Source: CAVTWD01 sp963738325 (GTDB lineage Bacteria; Actinomycetota; Acidimicrobiia; Acidimicrobiales; Ilumatobacteraceae). Taken from it: 64,000 bases of DNA. The stretch is taken from the NCBI GenBank assembly GCA_963738325.1, contig CAVTWD010000001.1, positions 930,001 through 994,000 on the forward strand, in the 5' to 3' direction. The number at the start of each line of letters is the position of its first letter. The stretch's first letter is position 1. The notes under the pieces were generated by a model that was not told where the DNA came from, did not search any database, and saw only the letters and a program-made list of their open reading frames with translations. Of the stretch, positions 37,047 through 45,525 are shown one piece after another. The translations under genes and the position numbers were made by a program.

Positions 37047-38103
37047 GCCCCGCCGGGCCAACGTCATCGGGCTCGGCCTCATCGGCGGCAGCGTCGCGCT
37101 CGCCCTACGCGCCCGGGGCTGGCACGTGAGCGGCCACGATGTCGACGACGGCCGGGCGGCGACGGCCCTCGACCGGGGCGTGATCGACACGGCCGGGCTC
37201 GACCCGCACGCCGAGATCACCATTGTCTCGACGCCGGTCGCCGAGGTCGCCGACGCGGCCAAGGACGCACTGGCCGCCACGACCGGCCTCGTCACCGATG
37301 TCGGCGGGGTCAAGGCTCCGGTCGTGGCCGCCCTCGACGATCCCCGGTTCCTGGGCGGCCATCCGATGGCCGGCTCCGAGCAGGACGGGCTCGACGGCGC
37401 CGATCCCGCCATGTTCGAGGGCGCGGTGTGGGTGCTCACGCCCACCCCGACCACCACCGATGCCGTGTTCGCGACAGTGGCCTCCATCGTCTCGGGCCTC
37501 GGCGCCGAGGTCGTGGCCCTGCCCCCTGAGCGTCATGACACCCTCGTGGCCGTGGTCAGCCACGTCCCCCATCTCGCCGCCGCCGCTCTCATGACGCTCG
37601 CCGACGAGCGGGCCGAAGAGCACGCAGCCCTGCTGAGGCTGGCTGCCGGCGGCTTCCGGGACATGACCAGGATCGCCTCTGGGCATCCGGCCATCTGGCC
37701 GGACATCTGTGCCGAGAACCGGGAGGCCATCGTGGGCGCCCTCGACGGCCTGGTCGACCAGCTGCGCGAGCTCCGCTCGCTCGTCGCGGCGGATGACCGT
37801 TCCGGGCTGCTGGAGCGGCTCGATCGGGCGCGTGTCGCCCGCGCCAACCTGCCGTCGCGAGTGGCCAGGCCCGAGGATCTCGTCGAGGTGCGGATCCCGA
37901 TCCCCGACCGCCCCGGCGCGGCGGCCGAGGTCTTCACGCTGGCCGCCGAGCTCGGCGTCAACATCGCCGACTTCGAGGTGGTGCACTCGGCCGAGGGGAA
38001 CAAGGGCATCATCCACCTCCTCGTCGATGCCGGCGCCAGCCAGTTGCTCCGAGGCGGATTGATCGCCCGCGGCTTCCGGCCTGGCCTGCGGCGGTTGGAG
38101 TGA
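37039..38103 (+). CDS. tyrA: Prephenate dehydrogenase with C-terminal ACT domain
   Basis: Oxidises prephenate to 4-hydroxyphenylpyruvate for tyrosine synthesis. It has 354 residues. The Rossmann NAD(P) motif GLGLIGGSVALALR is at residues 10-23. The active-site segment is GGHPMAGSEQDGLDGA. A C-terminal ACT domain at about 275-350 (EVRIPIPDRPGAAAEVFTLA) suggests feedback regulation by an amino acid, as known for other ACT-containing TyrA enzymes. The stop overlaps aroA (GTGA). Confidence 0.92.
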   Translation: MPEPRRANVIGLGLIGGSVALALRARGWHVSGHDVDDGRAATALDRGVIDTAGLDPHAEITIVSTPVAEVADAAKDALAATTGLVTDVGGVKAPVVAALDDPRFLGGHPMAGSEQDGLDGADPAMFEGAVWVLTPTPTTTDAVFATVASIVSGLGAEVVALPPERHDTLVAVVSHVPHLAAAALMTLADERAEEHAALLRLAAGGFRDMTRIASGHPAIWPDICAENREAIVGALDGLVDQLRELRSLVAADDRSGLLERLDRARVARANLPSRVARPEDLVEVRIPIPDRPGAAAEVFTLAAELGVNIADFEVVHSAEGNKGIIHLLVDAGASQLLRGGLIARGFRPGLRRLE

Positions 38104-39395
38104 GCACGGCGGGCGCTCGGCGGGAAGCCTGGGCGGCGCCGATGGCGCGTGGCCCGGTCCACGCCACCGTCGCCCTGCCCGGCTCGAAGTCCATGACCAA
38201 CCGTGCCCTGGTTCTCGGCGCGCTCGCCCAGGGGCCGAGCACCCTGATCGGCCCTCTCTCCGCTCGTGACACGGCGCTGATGACCGCTGGGCTCCGCGTG
38301 CTCGGCGTGGTTGTCGACCAGGCGAGCGACGTGTGGGTGGTCGAGCCGGGCCCACTGCGAGGCGGCGGCATCGTCGACGTCGGCAATGCCGGCACGGTCA
38401 TGCGCTTCCTGCTGCCCGTGGCCGCGCTGGCCGATGGACCGGTGACCTTCGACGGCGACCGCCGCGCTCGCGAGCGCCCACTCGCGCCGCTCATCGAGGC
38501 GCTGCGCCATCTCGGGGTCGAGATCGACGATGGCGGCCGCGGCGGGCTGCCCCTCACCGTCAACGGGACGGGGCGCCTCGACGGCGGGAAGGTCGCCATC
38601 GATGCCTCGGCCTCGTCGCAGTTCGTGAGCGCGCTCCTGCTCGTCGGGGCACGGTGCCGGCACGGGCTGACCGTGGTGCACGAGGGGCCGCCGGTCCCGT
38701 CGGTGCCGCACATCGGGATGACGGTGAGCATGGTTCGCGACGCGGGCGGGGTCGTCGACGGCACTGTCGAGCGCGGGTGGCGGGTGGAGCCCGGGCCGCT
38801 CGGCGGTCGCCGCTGGGTGGTCGAGCCGGACCTCTCCAACGCCGCCCCGTTCCTTGCGGCCGCCGTCGTCACGGAGGGAACGGTGCGCATCCCCGGTTGG
38901 CCGCTTCGCACGAGCCAACCCGGTGACCGCCTGCGCCAGCGGCTGGCGGCCATGGGTGCCGTGGCGCTGGTCGACGAGCAGGGCCTCACTTTGCGAGGGC
39001 TGCCCGAGCGCCCCGGGCTGGTCGCCGACCTGCGCGAGGAGGGCGAGCTCGTCCCGGTGCTGGCGGCGGTCGCCGCGCTCGCCGCCACGCCCTCAGAGCT
39101 CCGTGGGACCGGTCACCTCCGCCACCACGAGACCGACCGCCTCGCCGCCCTCGCGCGGAACCTCGCGGCTCTGGGGGCCGACGTGACGGAACAGCCCGAC
39201 GGCCTCGCTATCCGGCCGGTCCCGCTGCACGGCGGCCTCTTCCGCACCTACGACGACCATCGCCTGGCTATGGCCGGGGCGGTCGTTGGGCTACGCGTCC
39301 CCGAAGTCGTCCTGGATGACGTGGCCACCACAGCCAAGACCCTCCCTGGCTTCGCCGGCATGTGGACAGCCATGCTGCGCGGTGGGGCAGGATGA
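38100..39395 (+). CDS. aroA: 3-phosphoshikimate 1-carboxyvinyltransferase (EPSP synthase)
   Basis: Joins shikimate-3-phosphate and phosphoenolpyruvate in the shikimate pathway. It has 431 residues. Landmarks are LPGSKSMTNRALVLGALA near residue 22, GNAGTVMRFLLPVAAL near 95 (Val replaces the usual Ala), RRARERPLAPLIEAL, SASSQFVSALLL and ETDRLAALARNL. The Lys, Arg and acid positions expected for catalysis are present. The GTG overlaps the tyrA stop, and its stop overlaps cmk. Confidence 0.93.
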   Translation: MSTAGARREAWAAPMARGPVHATVALPGSKSMTNRALVLGALAQGPSTLIGPLSARDTALMTAGLRVLGVVVDQASDVWVVEPGPLRGGGIVDVGNAGTVMRFLLPVAALADGPVTFDGDRRARERPLAPLIEALRHLGVEIDDGGRGGLPLTVNGTGRLDGGKVAIDASASSQFVSALLLVGARCRHGLTVVHEGPPVPSVPHIGMTVSMVRDAGGVVDGTVERGWRVEPGPLGGRRWVVEPDLSNAAPFLAAAVVTEGTVRIPGWPLRTSQPGDRLRQRLAAMGAVALVDEQGLTLRGLPERPGLVADLREEGELVPVLAAVAALAATPSELRGTGHLRHHETDRLAALARNLAALGADVTEQPDGLAIRPVPLHGGLFRTYDDHRLAMAGAVVGLRVPEVVLDDVATTAKTLPGFAGMWTAMLRGGAG

Positions 39396-40033
39396 GCCCG
39401 ATGAGGATCATTGCCATCGACGGCCCGGCCGGTGCGGGCAAGTCCACGGTGGCTCGCGCCCTGGCGGATCGCTTGGGGCTCGACTACCTCGACACGGGGG
39501 CGCAGTTCCGAGCGGTCACCTTCGCCGCCCTGCGCCGCGGCATCGACCCCGAGGACGCCGAACGAGTGGCCCGCCTCGCGCTCGCGCTCGAGCTCGATGT
39601 CAGCGCGGACAAAGTCGTGGTCGACGGGGTCGACGCCACCCTCGAGATCCGAGGGCCGGAGGTGACGCGGGCCGTCAGCGTGGTCGCGGCCAACCAGGAC
39701 GTCCGCGCCGAGCTGCGCCGGCGCCAGCTCGAGTGGGCTGCGGAGCACGGCGGGGGAGTCATCGAGGGTCGCGACATCGGCTCGGTCGTCTTCCCCGGCG
39801 CTGAGCTGAAGCTCTACCTCACGGCGAACCCGGACGTGAGGGCCGAGCGGCGCCACAAGGAGGTGGCCGACCTCGACTACGAGGAGGTGGCCGCGGCCAT
39901 CGCCGAGCGCGACGCCCGCGACCAGGGTCGGGATCACGCCCCGCTGTCCGAGGCGGCCGACGCCGTGCTCGTCGACACCACCGGACGCAGCGTCGACGAG
40001 ATCGTCGACGAGATCCTCACAATGTTGGCGTGA
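39392..40033 (+). CDS. cmk: Cytidylate kinase
   Basis: Phosphorylates CMP and dCMP. It has 213 residues. The P-loop is IAIDGPAGAGKSTVARALA at residues 7-25. The NMP-binding DYLDTGAQFRAVT (Gln replaces the usual Met-Tyr-Arg order) and VIEGRDIGSVVFPGAELKLYL are family hallmarks. RRHKE and RDARDQGRD contribute the lid. aroA-cmk adjacency is common in bacteria. Its stop overlaps the acyltransferase (GTGA). Confidence 0.93.
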   Translation: MSPMRIIAIDGPAGAGKSTVARALADRLGLDYLDTGAQFRAVTFAALRRGIDPEDAERVARLALALELDVSADKVVVDGVDATLEIRGPEVTRAVSVVAANQDVRAELRRRQLEWAAEHGGGVIEGRDIGSVVFPGAELKLYLTANPDVRAERRHKEVADLDYEEVAAAIAERDARDQGRDHAPLSEAADAVLVDTTGRSVDEIVDEILTMLA

Positions 40034-40707
40034 CCACCGGTCACGGTTTCCTCGCCGGCCAGACCTGGCCTTCGCTGGCCTTCTACAAGCTCGCTCGGGC
40101 CGTGGTGGTCGGGCTCACCCGTCTGTGGACGCGGCTGCACGTGGAAGGGGTCGAGCACGTCCCGGCCCGAGGGCCCTGCATCCTCGCCCCGGTCCACCGG
40201 TCGAACATCGACACTCCGATCACCGCCGCCGTGACGCGGCGGCGGGTGCGGTTCATGGGCAAGGACTCGCTCTGGGAGAAGCGCGGGTGGGCCTGGTTGC
40301 TGTCCTCGCTCGGCGGGTTCCCGGTTCACCGCGGCAGCGTCGATTTCGAAGCCATGAAGCGGTGTCTGGAAGTGCTTCACGCCGGCGAGCCGCTCGTGCT
40401 GTTCCCGGAGGGCGAGCGCAAGGCGGGCCCGACGGTCCAGCCGTTGTTCGAGGGCGCGGCGTACCTGGCACTCAAGGCGAGCGTCCCGATCGTGCCCATC
40501 GGCATCGGCGGATCGGAGCGGGTGATGCCGAAGGGATCGAAGCTGATCTACCCCCGTCGGGTCCACGTCATCGTCGGGGAGCCCATCGTCCCCGGCGCGC
40601 CGGGCACCGGTCGCCTGCCCCGCGAGCGGGTGAGGGAGTTGACCGGAGAGCTCCACGTCCGCCTCCAGAAGCTCTTCGACGAAGCGACCGTGATGGTCGA
40701 CGCCTAG
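40030..40707 (+). CDS. PlsC-type 1-acyl-sn-glycerol-3-phosphate acyltransferase
   Basis: A membrane-associated acyltransferase for phospholipid synthesis, 225 residues. The HX4D motif is HRSNID in LAPVHRSNIDTPITAA near residue 56. The second motif is GGFPVHRGSVDF, and the third is VLFPEGERKAGPTVQPLFEGAAYLA. It is the last gene of the aroH operon. Its TAG stop lies in a 20-bp inverted repeat. Confidence 0.9.
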   Translation: MTTGHGFLAGQTWPSLAFYKLARAVVVGLTRLWTRLHVEGVEHVPARGPCILAPVHRSNIDTPITAAVTRRRVRFMGKDSLWEKRGWAWLLSSLGGFPVHRGSVDFEAMKRCLEVLHAGEPLVLFPEGERKAGPTVQPLFEGAAYLALKASVPIVPIGIGGSERVMPKGSKLIYPRRVHVIVGEPIVPGAPGTGRLPRERVRELTGELHVRLQKLFDEATVMVDA

Positions 40708-40876
40708 CGCCGTGACCGGCAACGTTCGCCCCGTTGCGCCGACCAATGCCAGCGCCGGCGGCGTTGCTTCTCGTCGCAGTAGCGCGGCGGCTATTGACTA
40801 TTGCTTCCTCGTCGCGCGTTGTCGGCACCGACCCTGGCTCGGCGGACCGGGCCTCAGTTACCGGTCACGGCATTAG
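40704..40876. mobile_element. Possible MITE: 173 bp between 20-bp terminal inverted repeats
   Basis: The left arm 40704-40723 and the right arm 40857-40876 match as inverted repeats at 17 of 20 positions. The shared core is GCCGTGACCGG. The interior has no convincing reading frame. It starts inside the plsC stop codon. This may be a non-autonomous mobile element, or simply a long-range hairpin. Confidence 0.4.
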
Positions 40877-40877
40877 C

Positions 40878-40929
40878 GGGGGGCGGGCAGCCCCCCCGGC
40901 CCCCTCCCAGGGCGCGAGTCAAGCGCCCT
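40878..40929. terminator. Two adjacent GC-rich hairpins, possible terminator of the aroH-plsC operon
   Basis: GGGGGGC (40878-40884) pairs with GCCCCCC (40890-40896). AGGGCGC (40909-40915) pairs with GCGCCCT (40923-40929). Neither has a U tract, as is common in high-GC actinobacteria. Confidence 0.45.
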
Positions 40930-41084
40930 CGGGGTCCACTCTTCTCGCAGAAGGCCGACCGTTCGCCGATCACTGGCGCCGTTAGGTCGTAAGTCCAGGT
41001 GGGACGGTACGAGATCCTTCTCACCGCCATCGTCGCGTTCACAGAAGTTGTCACAATGCTTCAAGTCCGGCCCCGAAGAAGATC

Positions 41085-41220
41085 TAGCGAAGGGGGAAGG
41101 AGACCTTCCCCCCTTCGGATCCCCGCATCTGGGGAGCTCCGGTCGACCGGCAGAGCCGGATCGACCTCCGCACGAAACCCGTCACAAGGTCTCGAGTTCG
41201 GGTGCCCCAGGACAACTAGC
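41085..41220 (-). repeat. Dispersed structured repeat, copy A
   Basis: About 136 bp, read on the minus strand. The parts in order are GCTAGTTGT, GAGGTCGATCCGGCT, GGTCGACCGGAGCTCCCCAGATG and a 12-13-bp hairpin of GAAGGGGG and CCCCCTTC type. Copies B (47720-47860) and C (53893-54020) share this order. It lies downstream of the DUF1801 gene in the same direction. Confidence 0.85.
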
Positions 41221-41335
41221 GACCGACAAAACTGTTGCTGGATGACGATTTGCGATTCTGTCAACTGACTCGACAATGGAGCAAAGGCGGTGACTTCTGG
41301 CAGGAGCCGACGGAAAGGTCGTGTGATTCCGTGGT

Positions 41336-41740
41336 TCAGCTCTTGGCTTTGGCCTCGTTGAGGGCCACCGCAGCGCGTACGAGATTCTTCAGCGCCTTCT
41401 CGTCGATCTTCTCGCCCTCGTGGAAGTCGATGGCACGCCTTGTGTTCCCGTCAAGACTGGAGTTGAAGAGGCCCGACGGATCCTTCAGCGCGGCCCCTTT
41501 GGCGAAGGTCATCTTCACGACGTTGTTGTAGGTCTCGCCTGTGCAGATCATCCCGTCGTGCGACCACACCGGAACTCCTCTCCACTTCCACTCCTCGACG
41601 ACTTCGGGATCGGCTTCCTTGACCAAGGCACGGAGCCGGCCGAGCATCTTGCCTCGCCAGTCGCCTAGCTCGTCGATTCTGGCGTCGATCAGCTGGGGAG
41701 GAGACTTGCTTTCCTGCGGCCCGTTCTTGTTCATGACCAT
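41336..41740 (-). CDS. DUF1801 domain protein
   Basis: A 134-residue protein. The family signature is clear: LIDARIDELGDWRGKMLGRLRALVKEADPEVVEEWKW, then GMICTGETYNNVVKMTFAKGAALKDPSGLFNSSLDGNTRRAIDFHEGEKIDEKALK. Its function is unknown; the fold is related to YdhG/YjbR-type proteins. Base composition is visibly less GC-rich than its neighbours, and it sits among repeats, which suggests acquisition. ATG 41740 follows AAGGAAGAG closely. The second ATG at 41734 is also possible. Confidence 0.85.
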   Translation of the reverse strand: MVMNKNGPQESKSPPQLIDARIDELGDWRGKMLGRLRALVKEADPEVVEEWKWRGVPVWSHDGMICTGETYNNVVKMTFAKGAALKDPSGLFNSSLDGNTRRAIDFHEGEKIDEKALKNLVRAAVALNEAKAKS

Positions 41741-41763
41741 TTCTCTTCCTTCATCCCGAGGAT

Positions 41764-41987
41764 TTGATGAATGGGGTCACCAGCACTGCGCCGATTCTAC
41801 CTGGAGCTGCGGATGACCAAAGGTCCCAGGCGCCCACGGCCCACGACACGCTTGCTGCCGTCATCCGCTTCGGCTTCGACGAGCTGAGCAGTCAACGTGT
41901 CCAGATCGGATTGCATCTCGTCATGGCGGTGGTCTCGTCGCGTTCACGCGGATCAGGCGGTGACAGCGTCTGCGACGATATGTCGGG
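41764..41987 (+). pseudogene. Possible remnant of a GNAT acetyltransferase gene
   Basis: The plus strand encodes LAAVIRFGFDELSSQRVQ around 41850-41905, which resembles the segment of GNAT acetyltransferases before the acceptor-binding part. No start, no acetyl-CoA loop and no remainder are present. If real it is a short relic. It may be chance. Confidence 0.25.
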
Positions 41988-43199
41988 TCAGTGGTGGTCG
42001 GTGGCGCAGCCGCTCGGCCACCACCGGTCCTCGTAGTCGTCCCACACCGTGCGCAGCCCCGGCGCGACCTTGTCCGCGAACAGCTCGGTGTTCATGTGCA
42101 CCAACTCGGGGTGCATGTTGCCGAACTGGAGCAGCAGCATCAGGTGACCGACGCGCAGATCCCGGGCGACGTGTTCGAGCTTCTCGCGCACCGTGTCCGG
42201 TGAGCCCACGATCACGTACCCCATCTCCACCATCTCCTCCCACGACGGCAGGCCGTGGACGGCGCGGCGAGCCGCCTCCCGGACGGCCGAGCCGGCCTGG
42301 GAGCGCACCGTCGCCTCGCTGCGGTAGCCGGGGGGATCGGCGAAGCCGGGGAAGACGTGCAGGCAGCGATGGTAGAAGTACTCGGCCGCGGGCCCGTAGA
42401 GCCGCATGGCCTCGGCGTCGGTGTCGGCCACACCCACGAACTGCAGGAAGCCAGCGCGGTAAGGGTTGTCGTCGAGGCCGAGCTCGTCGATCTTCTGCCA
42501 GAACCCGGTCATGGTGTCGCGCCCGAGCCGGTGCCCGAAGTAGGACAGGTAGCAGTAGACGTAGTCCATCTCTGCGCACCACTCCCACGTCTCGATCGAC
42601 CCCCCGCCCGGGATCCACACGGGCGGGTGCGGTTGTTGCACCGGCCGCGGCCAGATGTTGACGTAGCGCTGCTGGTTGAACTCGCCGTTGAAGGCGAAGG
42701 TCTCCGGTCGGGTCCAAGCCTGGAGGATGAGGTCGTGGGCCTCGTGGTAGCGGCGCCGGAGCGTGCCCGGGTTCTGGCCGTACGCGAAGCACGTGTCCAT
42801 AGGCGTGCCCACCGGGAAGCCGGCCACGAGGCGGCCGTGCGAGAGGCAGTCGAGCATGGCCATCTCCTCGGCCACGCGGACCGGCGGGTTGTACAGCGCG
42901 AGCGAGTTGCCCATCACGACGACCGCGGCGTCGCGGGTGCTGCGGGCCAGGGCGGCGGCCATGAGGTTCGGGGAAGGCATGAGGCCGTAGCCGTTGCTGT
43001 GGTGCTCGTTTACACAGACCCCGTCGAAGCCACGGGCGGCGGCGTGCTCGAGTTGATCGAGGTACAGGTTGAGCGCCGAGGCTCCCACCTGCGGGTCGAA
43101 CAGCCGGCTGTCGATGTCGACCCAGATGCTGCGATGCCGCTGGCGGAAGTCGTCGGGCAGCTCAGGGTAGGGGGCGAGGTGGAACCACAGCAGCTTCAT
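41988..43199 (-). CDS. LLM-class (luciferase-like) flavin-dependent oxidoreductase
   Basis: A 403-residue TIM-barrel monooxygenase using FMN or F420. Landmarks are VCVNEHHSNGYGLMPSPNLMAAALA near residues 60-80, LALYNPPVRVAEEMAMLDCLSHGRLVAGFPVGT, and the late IVGSPDTVREKLE. The substrate is unknown. I chose ATG 43199, which gives MKLLWFHLAPYPELPDDF. The frame is open further upstream with no support. It runs in the same direction as the M18 aminopeptidase gene 73 bp upstream. Confidence 0.88.
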   Translation of the reverse strand: MKLLWFHLAPYPELPDDFRQRHRSIWVDIDSRLFDPQVGASALNLYLDQLEHAAARGFDGVCVNEHHSNGYGLMPSPNLMAAALARSTRDAAVVVMGNSLALYNPPVRVAEEMAMLDCLSHGRLVAGFPVGTPMDTCFAYGQNPGTLRRRYHEAHDLILQAWTRPETFAFNGEFNQQRYVNIWPRPVQQPHPPVWIPGGGSIETWEWCAEMDYVYCYLSYFGHRLGRDTMTGFWQKIDELGLDDNPYRAGFLQFVGVADTDAEAMRLYGPAAEYFYHRCLHVFPGFADPPGYRSEATVRSQAGSAVREAARRAVHGLPSWEEMVEMGYVIVGSPDTVREKLEHVARDLRVGHLMLLLQFGNMHPELVHMNTELFADKVAPGLRTVWDDYEDRWWPSGCATDHH

Positions 43200-43271
43200 G
43201 CGACCCCCCAGCTCTCTCGTGGCGGTCCACGAGTATCGCAAAGGCGGGTGCGCGAGGCGAAGCGACGCTGA

Positions 43272-44552
43272 TCAGGCGGCGGCCAGGAAGGCGGCCAGGG
43301 CGGCGATGAAGAGGCCGACGTCGTCGCTGCCTGCGAGCTCCCGGGCAGAGTGCATCGAGAGCTGCGCGCAGCCCACATCGACGACGGGGAGGCCGAGACG
43401 AGCGGCGGTGATCGGGCCGATCGTGGAGCCGCAGGCCAGGTTGGAGCGGTGCGCGTAGAGCTGCCACGGCACGCCTGCGGCGCGGCACGCCCGCACGAAG
43501 GTGGCGTGACTCGGCGCATCGGTCGCGTACCGCTGGTTGGCGTTGACCTTGATGACTGGACCCGCGTTGGGATGGGGTCGGTGGGCCGGTTCGTGCCGAT
43601 CGGGGTAGTTGGGATGGACGGCATGCGCCATGTCAGCCGACACCAGCCACGACCTGGCCGCGGCGCGGTGCATGTCGTCGCGTGCGCCCCCTCGGGCCAC
43701 GACGACGCGCTCGACGACGTCGACGAGGAGAGGGCCGCCCGCGCCCGTCGAGGACTCGCTGCCGATCTCCTCGTGGTCGAACAGGACAACGGTCGGGATG
43801 ACGTCGAGGCCCCCTCCGGCGATCCCGGCCAACGCCGTCAACGCGCAGAACGACGAGAAGAGGTTGTCGAGACGGCCGGAGACGATGAACTCCTCATCGG
43901 CGCCGAGCAGCGTGGCTTCGGCGAGGTCGTGGGCCATCACGTCCCAGGCCACGACGTCGTCGGCGGCTACGCCGAGCTCGTGGGCGAGGAAGCGGGCGAA
44001 GCCGCCTTCTTGAACATCGCCGAGGCCCCAGATCGGGGCCAGATGCTGCTGGCGGTCGAGGACGAGCCCTTTGTCGTTGACGTCACGGTCGAGATGGATG
44101 GCGAGCTGCGCGACGCGAAGAAGCGGGCGGTCGAGCTTCACGAGACGGACGGTTCCGTCGGCCAGCGACACCCGGCCGGAGAGGCCGAGGTCGCGGTCGA
44201 GCCACGAGTTGACGAGGGCCCCGCCGTAGACCTCGACGCCGAGTTGGCGCCAGCCGAGTGAACCGGTATCGGGGCGGGGCTTGATGCGAAGGTTCGGCGA
44301 GTCGGTGTGCGCTCCCACGATGCGGAAGGCGCTGTGAGGGGCGAGGCCCTCCGTCGCCCACCACGCCACGAGCGCGCCGCCGCGGGTGACGACGTGGCCC
44401 CCGATCACGTCCTCCCAGCCGTCGCGCTCGTCGAGACGCTTGAAGCCGGCCTCTTCGAGTCGAGCGGCGGCCTCCTCCACGGCGTGGTAGGGCGAAGGAG
44501 CGGCGGCGAGATACCGGCACAGGTCGCGGGCCAGTCCGAGATCGCGTGGCAC
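43272..44552 (-). CDS. M18-family aminopeptidase
   Basis: A 426-residue cytoplasmic zinc metallopeptidase of the aspartyl-aminopeptidase/ApeB type that removes N-terminal residues. Metal and catalytic segments are RIVGAHTDSPNLRIKP near residue 80, SGRLDNLFSSFCALTAL, LFDHEEIGSESSTGAGG (Glu pair), SADMAHAVHPNYPDRHEP and QLSMHSAREL near the C-terminus. The GTG start is divergent from the ABC transporter gene, with 41 bp between them. Confidence 0.92.
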   Translation of the reverse strand: MPRDLGLARDLCRYLAAAPSPYHAVEEAAARLEEAGFKRLDERDGWEDVIGGHVVTRGGALVAWWATEGLAPHSAFRIVGAHTDSPNLRIKPRPDTGSLGWRQLGVEVYGGALVNSWLDRDLGLSGRVSLADGTVRLVKLDRPLLRVAQLAIHLDRDVNDKGLVLDRQQHLAPIWGLGDVQEGGFARFLAHELGVAADDVVAWDVMAHDLAEATLLGADEEFIVSGRLDNLFSSFCALTALAGIAGGGLDVIPTVVLFDHEEIGSESSTGAGGPLLVDVVERVVVARGGARDDMHRAAARSWLVSADMAHAVHPNYPDRHEPAHRPHPNAGPVIKVNANQRYATDAPSHATFVRACRAAGVPWQLYAHRSNLACGSTIGPITAARLGLPVVDVGCAQLSMHSARELAGSDDVGLFIAALAAFLAAA

Positions 44553-44593
44553 GCCGCGATCGTCGCGCGCGCCCGCCCGTACGATGGTGAGGC

Positions 44594-45514
44594 GTGCTCC
44601 TCGTCGACGATCTGCGGAAGCGGTTCGGCGAGGTCGTCGCCCTCGATGGCGTCGGCTTCTCCGTCGCGCCCGGCCAGCTGGTCGGGTTCTTGGGACCCAA
44701 CGGGGCCGGCAAGACCACCACCATGCGGGCGATCATGGGCTTGGTCAGCGTGGACGGCGGCGCCGTCACCTGGAAGGGCGCGCCGCTCACTTCGGCGCTG
44801 CGGCGTCGCATCGGGTACATGCCGGCCGAGCGCGGCATGTACCCGAAGATGCGGGTGCATGAGCACGTCGTGTACTTCGCACGCCTCGCCGGCATGGAGC
44901 GCGGCGCGGCGGATCGGGCCGCCGATCGTTGGCTCGAGCGCGTCGGTCTCGCTGATCGCGCCGGCACCGAGGTGCAGGAGCTGTCGAGCGGCAACCAGCA
45001 GCGGGTACAGCTGGCGCTGGCCATGGTGAACGACCCGGACATCCTGGTGCTCGACGAACCGTTCTCCGGCCTCGACCCGGTCGCAGTCGACGTCTTGAAG
45101 GACGTCTTGCTCGAGCGGGTGGCGGACGGCGCCGCGCTCCTCTTCAGCAGCCATCAGCTCGACCTGGTCGAAGACATCAGTCGCGAGGTCGTGATCATCG
45201 ATCAGGGGCGAGTCGTGCTCGAGGGCCGCGTCGAGGAGATCCGCGACGTCTCGCCGTGGCGCTATGTCGACGTCACCTTCGCGGAGGCGGCGTCGTGGGC
45301 GCCGGCGACGGGCGACCTCCTCGAACGCGACAGCCAGCACATGCGGGTCCGGGTGAGTCGCGACGTGAACCCGGCCGTGCTGCTCGCCGACGCCGAGCGG
45401 GCGGGGAGGGTGACGGCCTTCGCGTTCGCGCCGCCGCCCCTGTCGGACGTCTTCCTCTCGGCCGTCGGGCGCCGCGCCATGGAGCCGGACCCCGTCACGG
45501 TGGCATCGCCTTGA
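44594..45514 (+). CDS. ABC transporter ATP-binding protein (NatA/DrrA type)
   Basis: The ATPase of an exporter with the permease gene that overlaps its end. It has 306 residues. Walker A is LGPNGAGKTTTM, the Q-loop region is GYMPAERGMYPKM, the signature is LSSGNQQRVQLALAM, Walker B is ILVLDEPFSGLDP, and the switch His is in LFSSHQL. A C-terminal DUF4162-like region follows. GTG 44594 is preceded by TACGAT at eight bases, a possible -10. Confidence 0.92.
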   Translation: MLLVDDLRKRFGEVVALDGVGFSVAPGQLVGFLGPNGAGKTTTMRAIMGLVSVDGGAVTWKGAPLTSALRRRIGYMPAERGMYPKMRVHEHVVYFARLAGMERGAADRAADRWLERVGLADRAGTEVQELSSGNQQRVQLALAMVNDPDILVLDEPFSGLDPVAVDVLKDVLLERVADGAALLFSSHQLDLVEDISREVVIIDQGRVVLEGRVEEIRDVSPWRYVDVTFAEAASWAPATGDLLERDSQHMRVRVSRDVNPAVLLADAERAGRVTAFAFAPPPLSDVFLSAVGRRAMEPDPVTVASP

Positions 45515-45525
45515 CCGGCGCCTCG

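Larger units (their letters stand above)
40708..41335. other. Gene-free stretch of about 630 bp
   Basis: I find no convincing coding region here. It holds the MITE-like segment (40704-40876), two perfect 7-bp hairpins (40878-40896 and 40909-40929) and copy A of the dispersed repeat (41085-41220). Short open frames such as 40734-40985 and 40999-41268 have no recognisable domain and run across these structures. Confidence 0.7.

Noticed and set aside
40734..41268. Small proteins in the plsC-DUF1801 gap
   Set aside because: The frames cross inverted repeats and hairpins, lack ribosome sites and have no domain.
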